DNA from: Bacteroidales bacterium
Lineage (GTDB): Bacteria > Bacteroidota > Bacteroidia > Bacteroidales > ML635J-15
Length of the DNA: 8,973 nt
NCBI GenBank assembly: GCA_028696755.1
Contig: JAQVGK010000113.1
Span: forward strand, 1-8,973
Direction of reading: 5' to 3'
In this document: positions 1-6,799 of the stretch, in pieces
How positions within the stretch are numbered: the stretch's first letter is position 1
How the letters are laid out: every line of letters starts with the position of its first letter
The notes under the pieces: model-generated
Told to the model about the DNA's origin: nothing
What the model saw: the letters and a program-made list of their open reading frames with translations, nothing else
Database searches by the model: none
Translations under genes and position numbers: made by a program

Positions 1-2961
1 GGAACAGCCAACGAAAGTTCTGTTTTTAATCCTGGCGAATATACTGTTACACTTACCGTTACAGATAATAATGGCTGTACGGCTAGTCAAACTGTCGAAG
101 TAACTGTTGGAGAATTATTAACATCGCCGACTGGTGTTTTTGATAATGATGATGATCATACACCATTACCTGACCATTTCTTGTGCGCACAGGATACTAT
201 TTCATTTTGGTTACCTGATTGGGAAAATGAGGATTATGAATATACTTGGTGGGTTGATTCAACAAGTAATCAGGATCCAAGTCAAGAATATACCGATCAT
301 GCTTACGATCAAGATACTGGATTTGTTTATTTACATTTAATAACTGATAATAATGGTTGTATTGATACAACTCTCAAGGAAACTTTTTACATCAGTGGCC
401 CTATAATCAACAGTATTTCGAATGAATACGATTGCTTATCACCTCGCGATTATCAGTTTGAGCTTAATGCATTGCTTGCCGAATACTGGGACTGGGCAGT
501 TTATTATTATCCAGATCCAGATACTCAGACTTTTATTGAAAATGTAAATAATTCAACGGATGAAATATTTCCATATACTTTTCCACCAACACCCGATTCG
601 TTTTGGGTTAGGGTAACAGCTTACAATGATACTACTGGTTGTGTTTTTGTTGATTCAGTTCAAATAACCATCACAGCACCAAGTGCCGATTTTAACTTTG
701 CTAACTACGATAATTGTGCAAATGTTGAGATTGAATTTAATGGTAGTGGCTCTCAAAACGTTGGAGAATATTATTGGGATTTTGGTGATGGCGTTGAAAC
801 GGGATGGGTAAGTACTTCTATTGTTAATCATACTTTTACTACTGTTGGAGTATTTGATGTGTGGCTAAAAGTTAGAAATAGCAATGGTTGTCTCGATTCT
901 GTTATGCATTCAATACATATTATTGGTCCCGAAATTCATGTTGATATTAGCGATTCTTATGGTTGCAATAGCCTAGAAGTAACTTTTACTGATAATTCTA
1001 TTGCTGATGAAGCAATTGTAAGTCCACACTGGGATTTTGGTGATGGTGATAATCAATCTGGATCAACAGTGACACATCTATATGATGAGCCAGGTGTGTA
1101 TTCGGTTACAATTTATTTAATGACTCAACCATCTGGATGTCCTGGTGAAATGACATTTACAGATACAATTACAGTTGCACAGGTTTCGGCTGCATTTACA
1201 ACGCCCGATTTAGCAGCTTGTATTGATGATGATATTGTTTTTAGCTCAGTTGAAACAAATACAGCATATACTTACACATGGAACTTTGGTGATGGTAGTG
1301 CTGATGTAGTTGGACATCAAACTGTAATAAGTCATTCTTACGATGCTGGTGGGCGTTATGATGTGTATCTCGAAGTTGATAATGGATTGGGTTGTGTAAG
1401 CGAGCTTTTACTCGAAAATTATATTACTATCGAAGCCCCAACTGCTGATTTTAGTCTTGGAAGTAACTATCTTTCATGCTATCCTGCTCCTGCAGTTATT
1501 ACAGTTAACAATTCAGTCATTCCTGCGGAAACAGTTTTGTCATATTCATGGGTATTTGGTTCGGGCGAACCTATTTTACTTGAGGAACCTGCATATTTAT
1601 TTACTATGCCTGGAACTTTTGATATTGTATTAACTATAACCACACCTGCTGGTTGTACCAGTACTCATACCGAATCAATTACTGTTGATGGACCTTATGC
1701 CGAAGCAACAATTAGTGATACTACTGCTTGTGTCGGTCAGGAAATAGACTTCGCTTTAACAAATATGATTGAAGTTGAAGATTTTCAATGGGTTGTTGGT
1801 GGTGGTGACTCTTATGATGTTGAATCCTTTACACATTCATATGATTTGGTTCCGCCAGAAGGATATTTTCCAGTTAACCTTTTGCTTTGGTCAGGAGGAT
1901 GCGAAGTTTCATTTGTTTACAATGTTTACATTTTTGACGTTACTGCTGGTATTGTAATCACCGACACGGCAAGTAATGTGATTGTTGGGGGCTTATGTTC
2001 GCCTTTTGAAGGAATTTTAACCAGTAACTCATCCAATGATGATTATCGCGACTGGTTTATTAATGGTTCTCCTGTTGGTAGTGGAGGCAGTAGCGAGTCT
2101 TATATATTCGAAAACAATGGAGCAACTGACCAAACTGTTACTATTAGTCTTGCAATTGAAGATGTTAACACGTGTGTCGATACTGCAACAATAACTATTG
2201 ATGTTTATGCTCTTCCGCAAGTTACAATATCTTCGGATACAACAATTTGTAAAGGTGATGCAATTTCGATTTATGCAGATGGTGGTGTGATCTATCAGTG
2301 GAGTCCTAATGAGGCAATTTCTGAAACTAATGTTCAGTCTCCAACAGTTAATCCAGAAAATGACATCACTTATTTTGTCGACGTTTATAATGCAAGAAAT
2401 TGTATGAGCTCCGACTCAGTTCACATTATCGTTCAGCAGGATTTTGACGTTACTGTTACACCTGCAATTGACTCAATTATAATTGGCGATACCGTTTATT
2501 CTGTTCTGGTTGCTACCCAGGAAAATCTTACTTATAGCTGGAGTCCGACTGATTTTGCATCGTGCGTGGACTGCCCGATGCCATATTTTATTCCTGAGGA
2601 GTCAACTAGATATACTGTTACTGTAGAAGATAGCTCAAAATGTTTTAGATATTCGTTTTATATCGACATTGTTGTAAGGGAAGAATACACTCTCGACGTA
2701 CCAGGAGCATTTACACCGCTTTCAGCAAACGGAAATAGCGTTGTGTATGCTGATGGATTTGGAATTAGGAAATTGCTGCAGTTCCGCATCTACAATCGTT
2801 GGGGCGAAGAAGTCTTCTATACCGATGATATTACTAAAGGATGGAACGGATACTACAACGGTCAACTCCAAAATATTGACACGTACAGCTATTATGTCGA
2901 AGCCGAAATGTTCGACGGAACTACTCAGTCGAAAAAAGGACATATTATGTTGATTAGGTAG
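1..2961 (+). CDS. Large PKD/Ig-like repeat surface protein with T9SS type B C-terminal sorting domain (5' partial)
   Basis: The frame is open from base 1 and ends at TAG 2959-2961, giving 986 residues; the true start and any signal peptide lie upstream of the window. The TTG at 181 is inside the gene, not its start. About ten tandem beta-sandwich units follow each other. PKD-type W-x-F-G-x-G motifs are clear at residues 259-264, 344-349 and 427-432 (WDFGDG, WDFGDG, WNFGDG) and weaker at 517-522 (WVFGSG); later units (about 570-890) are more diverged. Most units carry a cysteine near the start and an xGC-like cysteine near the end. Residues about 895-986 match the CHU_C/gliding-motility C-terminal family (VPGAFTP at 900-906, NRWGE at 932-936, GWNG at 947-950, final KGHIMLIR), which in known members directs export across the outer membrane by the type IX system. 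The inferred role is a cell-surface or released adhesin-like protein; ligand unknown. No SprF/PorP partner gene lies downstream. Confidence 0.93.
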   Translation, partial: GTANESSVFNPGEYTVTLTVTDNNGCTASQTVEVTVGELLTSPTGVFDNDDDHTPLPDHFLCAQDTISFWLPDWENEDYEYTWWVDSTSNQDPSQEYTDHAYDQDTGFVYLHLITDNNGCIDTTLKETFYISGPIINSISNEYDCLSPRDYQFELNALLAEYWDWAVYYYPDPDTQTFIENVNNSTDEIFPYTFPPTPDSFWVRVTAYNDTTGCVFVDSVQITITAPSADFNFANYDNCANVEIEFNGSGSQNVGEYYWDFGDGVETGWVSTSIVNHTFTTVGVFDVWLKVRNSNGCLDSVMHSIHIIGPEIHVDISDSYGCNSLEVTFTDNSIADEAIVSPHWDFGDGDNQSGSTVTHLYDEPGVYSVTIYLMTQPSGCPGEMTFTDTITVAQVSAAFTTPDLAACIDDDIVFSSVETNTAYTYTWNFGDGSADVVGHQTVISHSYDAGGRYDVYLEVDNGLGCVSELLLENYITIEAPTADFSLGSNYLSCYPAPAVITVNNSVIPAETVLSYSWVFGSGEPILLEEPAYLFTMPGTFDIVLTITTPAGCTSTHTESITVDGPYAEATISDTTACVGQEIDFALTNMIEVEDFQWVVGGGDSYDVESFTHSYDLVPPEGYFPVNLLLWSGGCEVSFVYNVYIFDVTAGIVITDTASNVIVGGLCSPFEGILTSNSSNDDYRDWFINGSPVGSGGSSESYIFENNGATDQTVTISLAIEDVNTCVDTATITIDVYALPQVTISSDTTICKGDAISIYADGGVIYQWSPNEAISETNVQSPTVNPENDITYFVDVYNARNCMSSDSVHIIVQQDFDVTVTPAIDSIIIGDTVYSVLVATQENLTYSWSPTDFASCVDCPMPYFIPEESTRYTVTVEDSSKCFRYSFYIDIVVREEYTLDVPGAFTPLSANGNSVVYADGFGIRKLLQFRIYNRWGEEVFYTDDITKGWNGYYNGQLQNIDTYSYYVEAEMFDGTTQSKKGHIMLIR

Positions 2962-2964
2962 AAG

Positions 2965-3234
2965 AAGTGCCTAAAGTACTTGGAGTGCCTAAAGTGCCTA
3001 GAGTTGTTGGGCTGCGGGCATAATCTATCTTATTTTCTTAAATTTAAAGTTTAATTAATCAAAATAATTCCAATTAAGTACTTTAGGCACTCTAGGCATT
3101 TTTCAACGTTTCCATAACCGCTTGGGCGGATGATGGAAAGTTTAAAAGGATTGTGCAGAGCATTAGACTTTGCATTGCCGTTTAGCATTCTTTAGGTCTA
3201 TTGACATTGCTTTGAAGGCAATGTAAACGTCGGT
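2965..3234. repeat. Intergenic repeat copy A: inverted 9-bp arrays, AT-rich core, plus 133-bp module
   Basis: It starts three bases after the surface-protein stop codon. The left array 2965-3000 holds four 9-mers of the form (A/G)AGTGCCTA, the second one degenerate. The core 3001-3083 is AT-rich. The right array 3084-3101 holds two units in the opposite orientation (TAGGCACTC, TAGGCATTT). The 15 bases at 2966-2980 are the exact reverse complement of 3077-3091, so the arms can fold together. The second module, 3102-3234, is 133 bp and matches the one in copy B at 128 of 133 positions by eye. It can form a stem TTTCCAT (3109-3115) with ATGGAAA (3133-3139), with CCGC/GCGG inside it, and a further hairpin ACATTGC/GCAATGT near 3204-3224. 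No ORF fits it. It may also act as transcript-end structure for the upstream gene; that is inference. Confidence 0.85.
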
Positions 3235-3245
3235 GATAAATTTAC

Positions 3246-3518
3246 TAAAGTGCCTAGAGTATTTGGGCTGCGGGCATAATCTTCCTATTTCCTTAAACTT
3301 AATTAATCAAAATAATTCCAATTAAGTACTTTAGGCACTCTAGGCATTTTAGGCACTCTAGGCACTTTAGGCACTCTAGGCACTTTTCAACGTTTCCATA
3401 ACCGCTTGGGCGGATGATGGAAAGTTAAAAAGGATTGTGCAGAGCATTAGACTTTGCATTGCCGTTTAGCATTCTTTAGTTCTATTGTCAAAGCTTTGAA
3501 GGCAATGTAAACGTCGGT
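3246..3518. repeat. Intergenic repeat copy B: expanded 9-bp array plus 133-bp module
   Basis: Second copy, direct orientation relative to copy A. The left arm AAAGTGCCTAGAG (3247-3259) is shorter than in A. The core is close to that of copy C. The right array 3332-3385 consists of six head-to-tail 9-mers alternating mostly TAGGCACTC and TAGGCACTT, against two in copy A; the 36 extra bases equal exactly four units. The left arm can pair with either 3356-3368 or 3374-3386. The core ends in an 8-bp inverted repeat ACTTAATT (3297-3304) / AATTAAGT (3320-3327). The 133-bp module runs 3386-3518. It keeps the TTTCCAT/ATGGAAA hairpin (3393-3399, 3417-3423) but has three changes that remove the second hairpin seen in copy A. 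Confidence 0.87.
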
Positions 3519-3729
3519 TAAAAAATTATACCAATTGTAATTATTAAACAGTCCAATATGTCTTAATCCCACAATTATTTCTAGAAAGATAATATTTTGA
3601 GAATCAGCAATGTGTTTTTGGGATTAGAAAAACTAACGGGCAAAAATTTAGCGAATTAAACGTTAATTTTTCTTCGAAGCGTCGCGGGAGGGCCATGAAG
3701 AAACGCCGGGCCAGCTCCGGCCTTGTGAA

Positions 3730-3797
3730 TTTTGAAACAAATAGAACTGTTGCAAAGAGGTTTATCCAGCTTTGCTTACAGTTCTTTTGTTTCAAAA
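3730..3797. repeat. Long imperfect hairpin inside the GC-richer island
   Basis: The left arm 3730-3750 and right arm 3778-3797 are reverse complements across 20 bases with a single extra base on the left. The stem continues inward with CAAAG (3753-3757) facing CTTTG (3770-3774). The loop is about a dozen bases. The fold is equally strong on either strand. It is not followed by a clear T-run in the plus direction, so a simple terminator role is not obvious. Confidence 0.8.
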
Positions 3798-3867
3798 GAG
3801 CGGGGGGAAGGATCGTTTACCTTCGGTGAGCTCGCCATTCGGCTTCGGTTCTTCTTGATTTCTTTGT

Positions 3868-3893
3868 AACTTTCTTGATCAAGCAAGAAAGTT
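3868..3893. repeat. Perfect 10-bp-stem hairpin
   Basis: AACTTTCTTG (3868-3877) and CAAGAAAGTT (3884-3893) are exact reverse complements around the six-base loop ATCAAG. It lies within the island, 266 bases before the hldD start. No T-run follows on the plus strand, so it is recorded as a structural repeat rather than as a terminator. Confidence 0.7.
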
Positions 3894-3992
3894 TGAATAA
3901 TAAATTATAAATAAAGTTTCCTAAGGTATTAAAATTTTGCATTACTAAATGGCATGGTATTGAACTATTACTTATTTACAATTGGTATTACT

Positions 3993-4086
3993 AAAGAGCC
4001 TAGAGTTGTTAGACTGCTGGCATAATCTTCCTATTTCCTTAAACTTAATTAATCAAAATAATTCCAATTAAGTACTCTAGGCACTT
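3993..4086. repeat. Intergenic repeat copy C: short form without the 133-bp module
   Basis: Third copy, same orientation as A and B. The left arm AAAGAGCCTAGAG (3993-4005) and right arm CTCTAGGCACTT (4075-4086) are inverted with one mismatch. Only one full right-hand 9-mer (4078-4086) is present. The core, from the GGCATAATC motif through the ACTTAATT/AATTAAGT inverted pair, is nearly identical to copy B. The 133-bp module of A and B is absent, which shows that the two modules are separable. The element ends about 50 bases before the hldD -7 element, so it lies in or next to the upstream promoter region of that operon. Confidence 0.83.
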
Positions 4087-4136
4087 ATAAAATCATTTTC
4101 TCACAATTACTTCATCTCTCATCTACTCTTTTTTCG

Positions 4137-4144
4137 TACATTTG
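4137..4144 (+). promoter_or_regulatory. Putative Bacteroidetes-type -7 promoter element for the hldD operon
   Basis: TACATTTG fits the Bacteroidetes -7 consensus TAnnTTTG and ends 14 bases before the hldD ATG, which would give a very short leader. No TTG -33 element is visible at the usual distance upstream, so the assignment rests on the -7 match and its position. No Shine-Dalgarno sequence precedes the start; the region is A-rich, as is common in this phylum. Confidence 0.55.
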
Positions 4145-4158
4145 CAAAAAACAACAAA

Positions 4159-5121
4159 ATGATAGTAGTCACTGGTGCAGCGGGTTTTATTGGCAGTAAT
4201 ATGGCTTCTGAGCTTCTCAAAGCTGGTTACAAGGACCTTATTTTGGTTGATGATTTTTCGAAATCTGAGAAGAAACTAAATTTTTCAGATTTGAATGTAA
4301 CTGCTCTGATTGATCGTGATAAATTTCCTACTTGGCTAGATATGAATCACAAAATGGTTCAGTTTGTCTTTCATATTGGAGCTCGAACAAACACTGCAGA
4401 ATTCGATTATGAGGTTTTAAAAAGCTTAAATCTCGAATATACAAAAGTTATCTGGCGTAAATGCTGCGAATATGGTTTACCTATGATTTATGCATCTTCT
4501 GCAGCAACTTATGGAAGTGGCGAAAATGGTTTTCGTGACGAAACCAATCCCGAAATTCTTTCTCCGTTAAATCCTTATGGCGTATCCAAAAACGAATTCG
4601 ATAAGTGGGCTTTAAAGCAAGAAAAGACGCCTTATTTTTGGGCAGGATTAAAATTCTTTAATGTTTACGGACCTAACGAATATCACAAGGGCAGAATGGC
4701 TTCGGTGATTTTTCATGCTTATAATCAAATTAAAGAAACTGGAAAATTAAAGCTTTTCCGTTCACACCGTCCCGATTTTACTGATGGCGGACAACTTCGC
4801 GATTTTATCTATGTTAAAGATGTTTGCTCCGTTATGATGTTCTTTATGGAAAATCGTAAGCATAGTGGAATCTATAATTTGGGGACTGGGACAGCACGTA
4901 CTTTTAAAGATTTAGGTTTGTCAACATTTAAAGCAATGGAATTTGAAGCAAATATAGAATTTGTTGATACTCCAGAGGATATTCGCGAAAAGTACCAATA
5001 TTTTACTCAGGCTGAGATGAGCAAACTTAAAGCAGCTGGCTATAATAACGAGTTTTACTCTCTCGAAGATGGAGTTGCTGATTATGTGAAAAATTTTCTA
5101 ATCCCGGGCAAATACAATTAG
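4159..5121 (+). CDS. hldD: ADP-L-glycero-D-manno-heptose-6-epimerase
   Basis: The 320-residue product belongs to the extended short-chain dehydrogenase/epimerase family and closely follows E. coli HldD (RfaD) in length and motif order. The known enzyme converts ADP-D-glycero-beta-D-manno-heptose to the L-glycero form in the cytoplasm, the last step in making the heptose donor for the LPS inner core. The N-terminal Rossmann loop GAAGFIG is at residues 6-12, SSAATYG at 113-119, the catalytic Tyr-x3-Lys as Y140-GVS-K144, and the FFNVYGPNE-HKG-MAS stretch at 167-182 includes K177, matching the second catalytic base known in E. coli (K178). RDFIYV at 214-219 and NLGTG at 240-244 are also typical. 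ATG 4159 is chosen because the Rossmann motif begins immediately after it. It is first in a three-gene operon: meaB starts 2 nt after its stop. Confidence 0.95.
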   Translation: MIVVTGAAGFIGSNMASELLKAGYKDLILVDDFSKSEKKLNFSDLNVTALIDRDKFPTWLDMNHKMVQFVFHIGARTNTAEFDYEVLKSLNLEYTKVIWRKCCEYGLPMIYASSAATYGSGENGFRDETNPEILSPLNPYGVSKNEFDKWALKQEKTPYFWAGLKFFNVYGPNEYHKGRMASVIFHAYNQIKETGKLKLFRSHRPDFTDGGQLRDFIYVKDVCSVMMFFMENRKHSGIYNLGTGTARTFKDLGLSTFKAMEFEANIEFVDTPEDIREKYQYFTQAEMSKLKAAGYNNEFYSLEDGVADYVKNFLIPGKYN

Positions 5122-5123
5122 TT

Positions 5124-6239
5124 ATGACAAGTAAAAAGAAATTCACCGGCGAAGTTGAAGAAAGCAAGGCTGCTAACTCTGCACTTGTTGTAAACGAAGG
5201 TGTAGAGCAACCACCTCAAGTCAATCCTGCAATTTCGAAACTGCGTCGGGTTAAAAAGATTCTGTCGGTTTCTGATTATGTAGACGGCATTAAATCTGGA
5301 AATGTAAATCTACTTGGTCAGGCTATAACTTTAATAGAAAGCAAGTTGCCTGCTCATCAAGAAATGGCGCAGATGATTATTGAGAAATGCTTGCCTTACG
5401 CTGGAAAATCTGTACGAATCGGGATAACCGGTGTGCCTGGTGTTGGTAAAAGCACTTTTATCGAAGCACTGGGAATGGAAATCGTTAATTCTGGACATAA
5501 ATTGGCTGTTTTAGCTGTTGATCCAAGTAGCGAACGTAGCGGAGGAAGTATTTTAGGCGACAAAACTAGGATGGAAGATCTTTCGGTGCATAAAAACGCT
5601 TTTATTAGGCCGTCTCCATCTGCAGGTTCGCTTGGTGGTGTGGCACGCAAAACCCGCGAGACAATCGTTTTGTGCGAAGCTGCGGGGTATGATACGATTT
5701 TTATAGAGACTGTGGGCGTCGGTCAATCCGAAACTGCGGTGCATAGCATGGTCGATTTTTTCCTTCTTCTTATGCTCTCGGGAGCAGGCGACGAGTTGCA
5801 AGGAATAAAACGCGGAATTATGGAAATGGCTGATGCTATTGCAATAACTAAGGCTGATGGAAATAATATCGAAAAAGCTGGTCTGGCCAAAGTTCAATAT
5901 CAAAACGCACTGCATTTATTCCCACCGACAGGTTCGGGTTGGGAACCAAAAGTTGTGACCTGTTCGGCTGTTACAAAAACTGGAATTGACGACGTGTGGT
6001 CAATAATTAAAGAATATTCAGATGTTACAAGTACAAATGGATTTTTCGCATCTAATCGACTTCATCAATCAAAATATTGGCTTTACGAATCTGTAAATTC
6101 TGCCCTAAAAGAGAGGTTTTACGATAATGATACCGTGAAATCTGAGCTAAAGAAACTCGAAGCCGATATAGCTGCAGATAAAATAAGCAGTTTTGTTGCT
6201 GCCGCTAAACTTTTAGATTTATACTTTGATAAGAAATGA
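5124..6239 (+). CDS. meaB: MeaB/ArgK-type GTPase, methylmalonyl-CoA mutase-associated chaperone
   Basis: The 371-residue product is a G3E-class P-loop GTPase. Members of this family bind methylmalonyl-CoA mutase, gate adenosylcobalamin loading and protect the enzyme from inactivation. The Walker A motif GVPGVGKS is at residues 103-110, VDPSS at 132-136, the family-typical SILGDKTRM at 142-150, ETVGVGQSE (switch region) at 195-203, and TKAD, the guanine-specificity motif, at 242-245. The protein is some 40 residues longer than E. coli ArgK because of an N-terminal extension; the segment NEGVEQPPQVNP (24-35) resembles, from memory, the N-termini of other Bacteroidetes MeaB proteins, which supports the start at 5124. 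It starts 2 nt after hldD stops and overlaps the next gene by 4 nt, so translation is probably coupled. The mutase genes (mutA/mutB) are not in this window. Confidence 0.93.
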   Translation: MTSKKKFTGEVEESKAANSALVVNEGVEQPPQVNPAISKLRRVKKILSVSDYVDGIKSGNVNLLGQAITLIESKLPAHQEMAQMIIEKCLPYAGKSVRIGITGVPGVGKSTFIEALGMEIVNSGHKLAVLAVDPSSERSGGSILGDKTRMEDLSVHKNAFIRPSPSAGSLGGVARKTRETIVLCEAAGYDTIFIETVGVGQSETAVHSMVDFFLLLMLSGAGDELQGIKRGIMEMADAIAITKADGNNIEKAGLAKVQYQNALHLFPPTGSGWEPKVVTCSAVTKTGIDDVWSIIKEYSDVTSTNGFFASNRLHQSKYWLYESVNSALKERFYDNDTVKSELKKLEADIAADKISSFVAAAKLLDLYFDKK

Positions 6240-6733
6240 TTGGTCAGGCAATAGTATACGAAACTCTTTCCAAACTTAATATTGAATTTCAATATTTTGA
6301 ATCGCCTAGAGATTTTTCTACTGAGGATGATGGGGAATTCTGGAATAGGATAGGAGCGACACGCTGTAAAAATCTATTCATGCGAAACCACAAAGGTGAT
6401 CGACATTTTCTTTTGATCTCGGATTATTACAGAAATATAGACATCAGAGTTTTAGAACAGCGCTTTAAAAAAGGGAAAATCTCTTTTGCATCACAAGAAA
6501 GGATCGATAAACACATTAAAGGCACAATTGGTGCTATTTCGGTTTTTAGCTTACTAAATAACTCTGAAAATAATGTTGAAGTATTTATTGACGAAAGTCT
6601 TAAATCAAAGCACAAACTTACATTTTTACCAAATGAACTAAATGCCCTAATAGCAATTCCTTTTAATGATTTTATTAGAATCCTTGATTACTCGGGTAAT
6701 ACTTATGAGTTTACGAATCTTTCGGGAGAATAA
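6236..6733 (+). CDS. YbaK/ProX-family aminoacyl-tRNA deacylase (prolyl-tRNA synthetase-associated editing protein)
   Basis: The 165-residue product matches the free-standing INS/YbaK-like editing domains (PrdX/ProXp-ala type), which hydrolyse mischarged tRNA such as Ala-tRNA(Pro) in the cytoplasm. Visible signs are the stretch CKNLFMRNHKGDRHFLL (residues 44-60), whose K45 corresponds to the catalytic lysine of ProXp-ala, then KISFASQERI (81-90), and the domain end NNVEVFID (112-119). The usual PGSVSPFGLIND-like loop is changed to IGAISVFSLLNN (98-109), losing both prolines, so its substrate choice is uncertain. The ATG at 6236 overlaps the meaB stop codon (ATGA), the tightest spacing in the operon. 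A hairpin terminator follows 21 bases after the stop. The exact amino acid edited cannot be told from sequence; Ala on tRNA-Pro is the best guess. Confidence 0.87.
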   Translation: MIGQAIVYETLSKLNIEFQYFESPRDFSTEDDGEFWNRIGATRCKNLFMRNHKGDRHFLLISDYYRNIDIRVLEQRFKKGKISFASQERIDKHIKGTIGAISVFSLLNNSENNVEVFIDESLKSKHKLTFLPNELNALIAIPFNDFIRILDYSGNTYEFTNLSGE

Positions 6734-6754
6734 TTACAAAACCTTGCAAAATAA

Positions 6755-6780
6755 AAAAGCCATCCCGAGAGATGGCTTTT
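6755..6780. terminator. Bidirectional rho-independent terminator between convergent operons
   Basis: AAAAGCCATC (6755-6764) and GATGGCTTTT (6771-6780) form a perfect 10-bp stem around the loop CCGAGA. It sits midway between the plus-strand editing-protein stop (6733) and the minus-strand rplI stop (6800). Read on the minus strand the stem is followed by a T-rich run (TTATTTT), and on the plus strand it ends in four T's, so it can serve both operons. Confidence 0.9.
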
Positions 6781-6799
6781 AAAAATTTAAGTATAGTTA

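Larger units (their letters stand above)
3528..3988. mobile_element. GC-richer island with 13-bp terminal inverted repeats (possible MITE-like element), no transposase
   Basis: The 13 bases ATACCAATTGTAA at 3528-3540 are perfectly inverted at 3976-3988, and similarity continues imperfectly for some 15-20 bases inward. The enclosed ~460 bp lies exactly between repeat copies B and C. Its middle (about 3675-3850) is visibly richer in G and C than the surrounding DNA, for example the stretch around 3683-3724. It contains a long hairpin (3730-3797) and a 10-bp-stem hairpin (3868-3893). No target-site duplication is evident beside the inverted ends, and no transposase ORF is present. The 63-codon minus-strand ORF at 3604-3795 starts inside the right arm of the long hairpin and is probably not a gene. 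Reading this as a non-autonomous mobile element or its remnant is inference; it could instead be a genome-wide intergenic repeat with another origin. Confidence 0.45.

Noticed and set aside
2962..3005. Classical rho-independent terminator for the surface-protein gene
   Set aside because: No GC-rich short hairpin with a following T-run is present; only the inverted 9-bp arms could form a structure there.
2965..3518. CRISPR array
   Set aside because: Direct repeats are only 9 bp and contiguous, there are no spacers of regular length, and no cas genes are present.
3604..3795. 63-codon minus-strand ORF inside the GC-richer island
   Set aside because: Its start lies in the right arm of the long hairpin (3730-3797), it runs through repeat sequence, has no ribosome binding site or promoter, and shows no recognisable domain.
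5396..5915. Two minus-strand ORFs (84 and 120 codons) opposite meaB
   Set aside because: They are shadows of the well-supported meaB frame and match no family.
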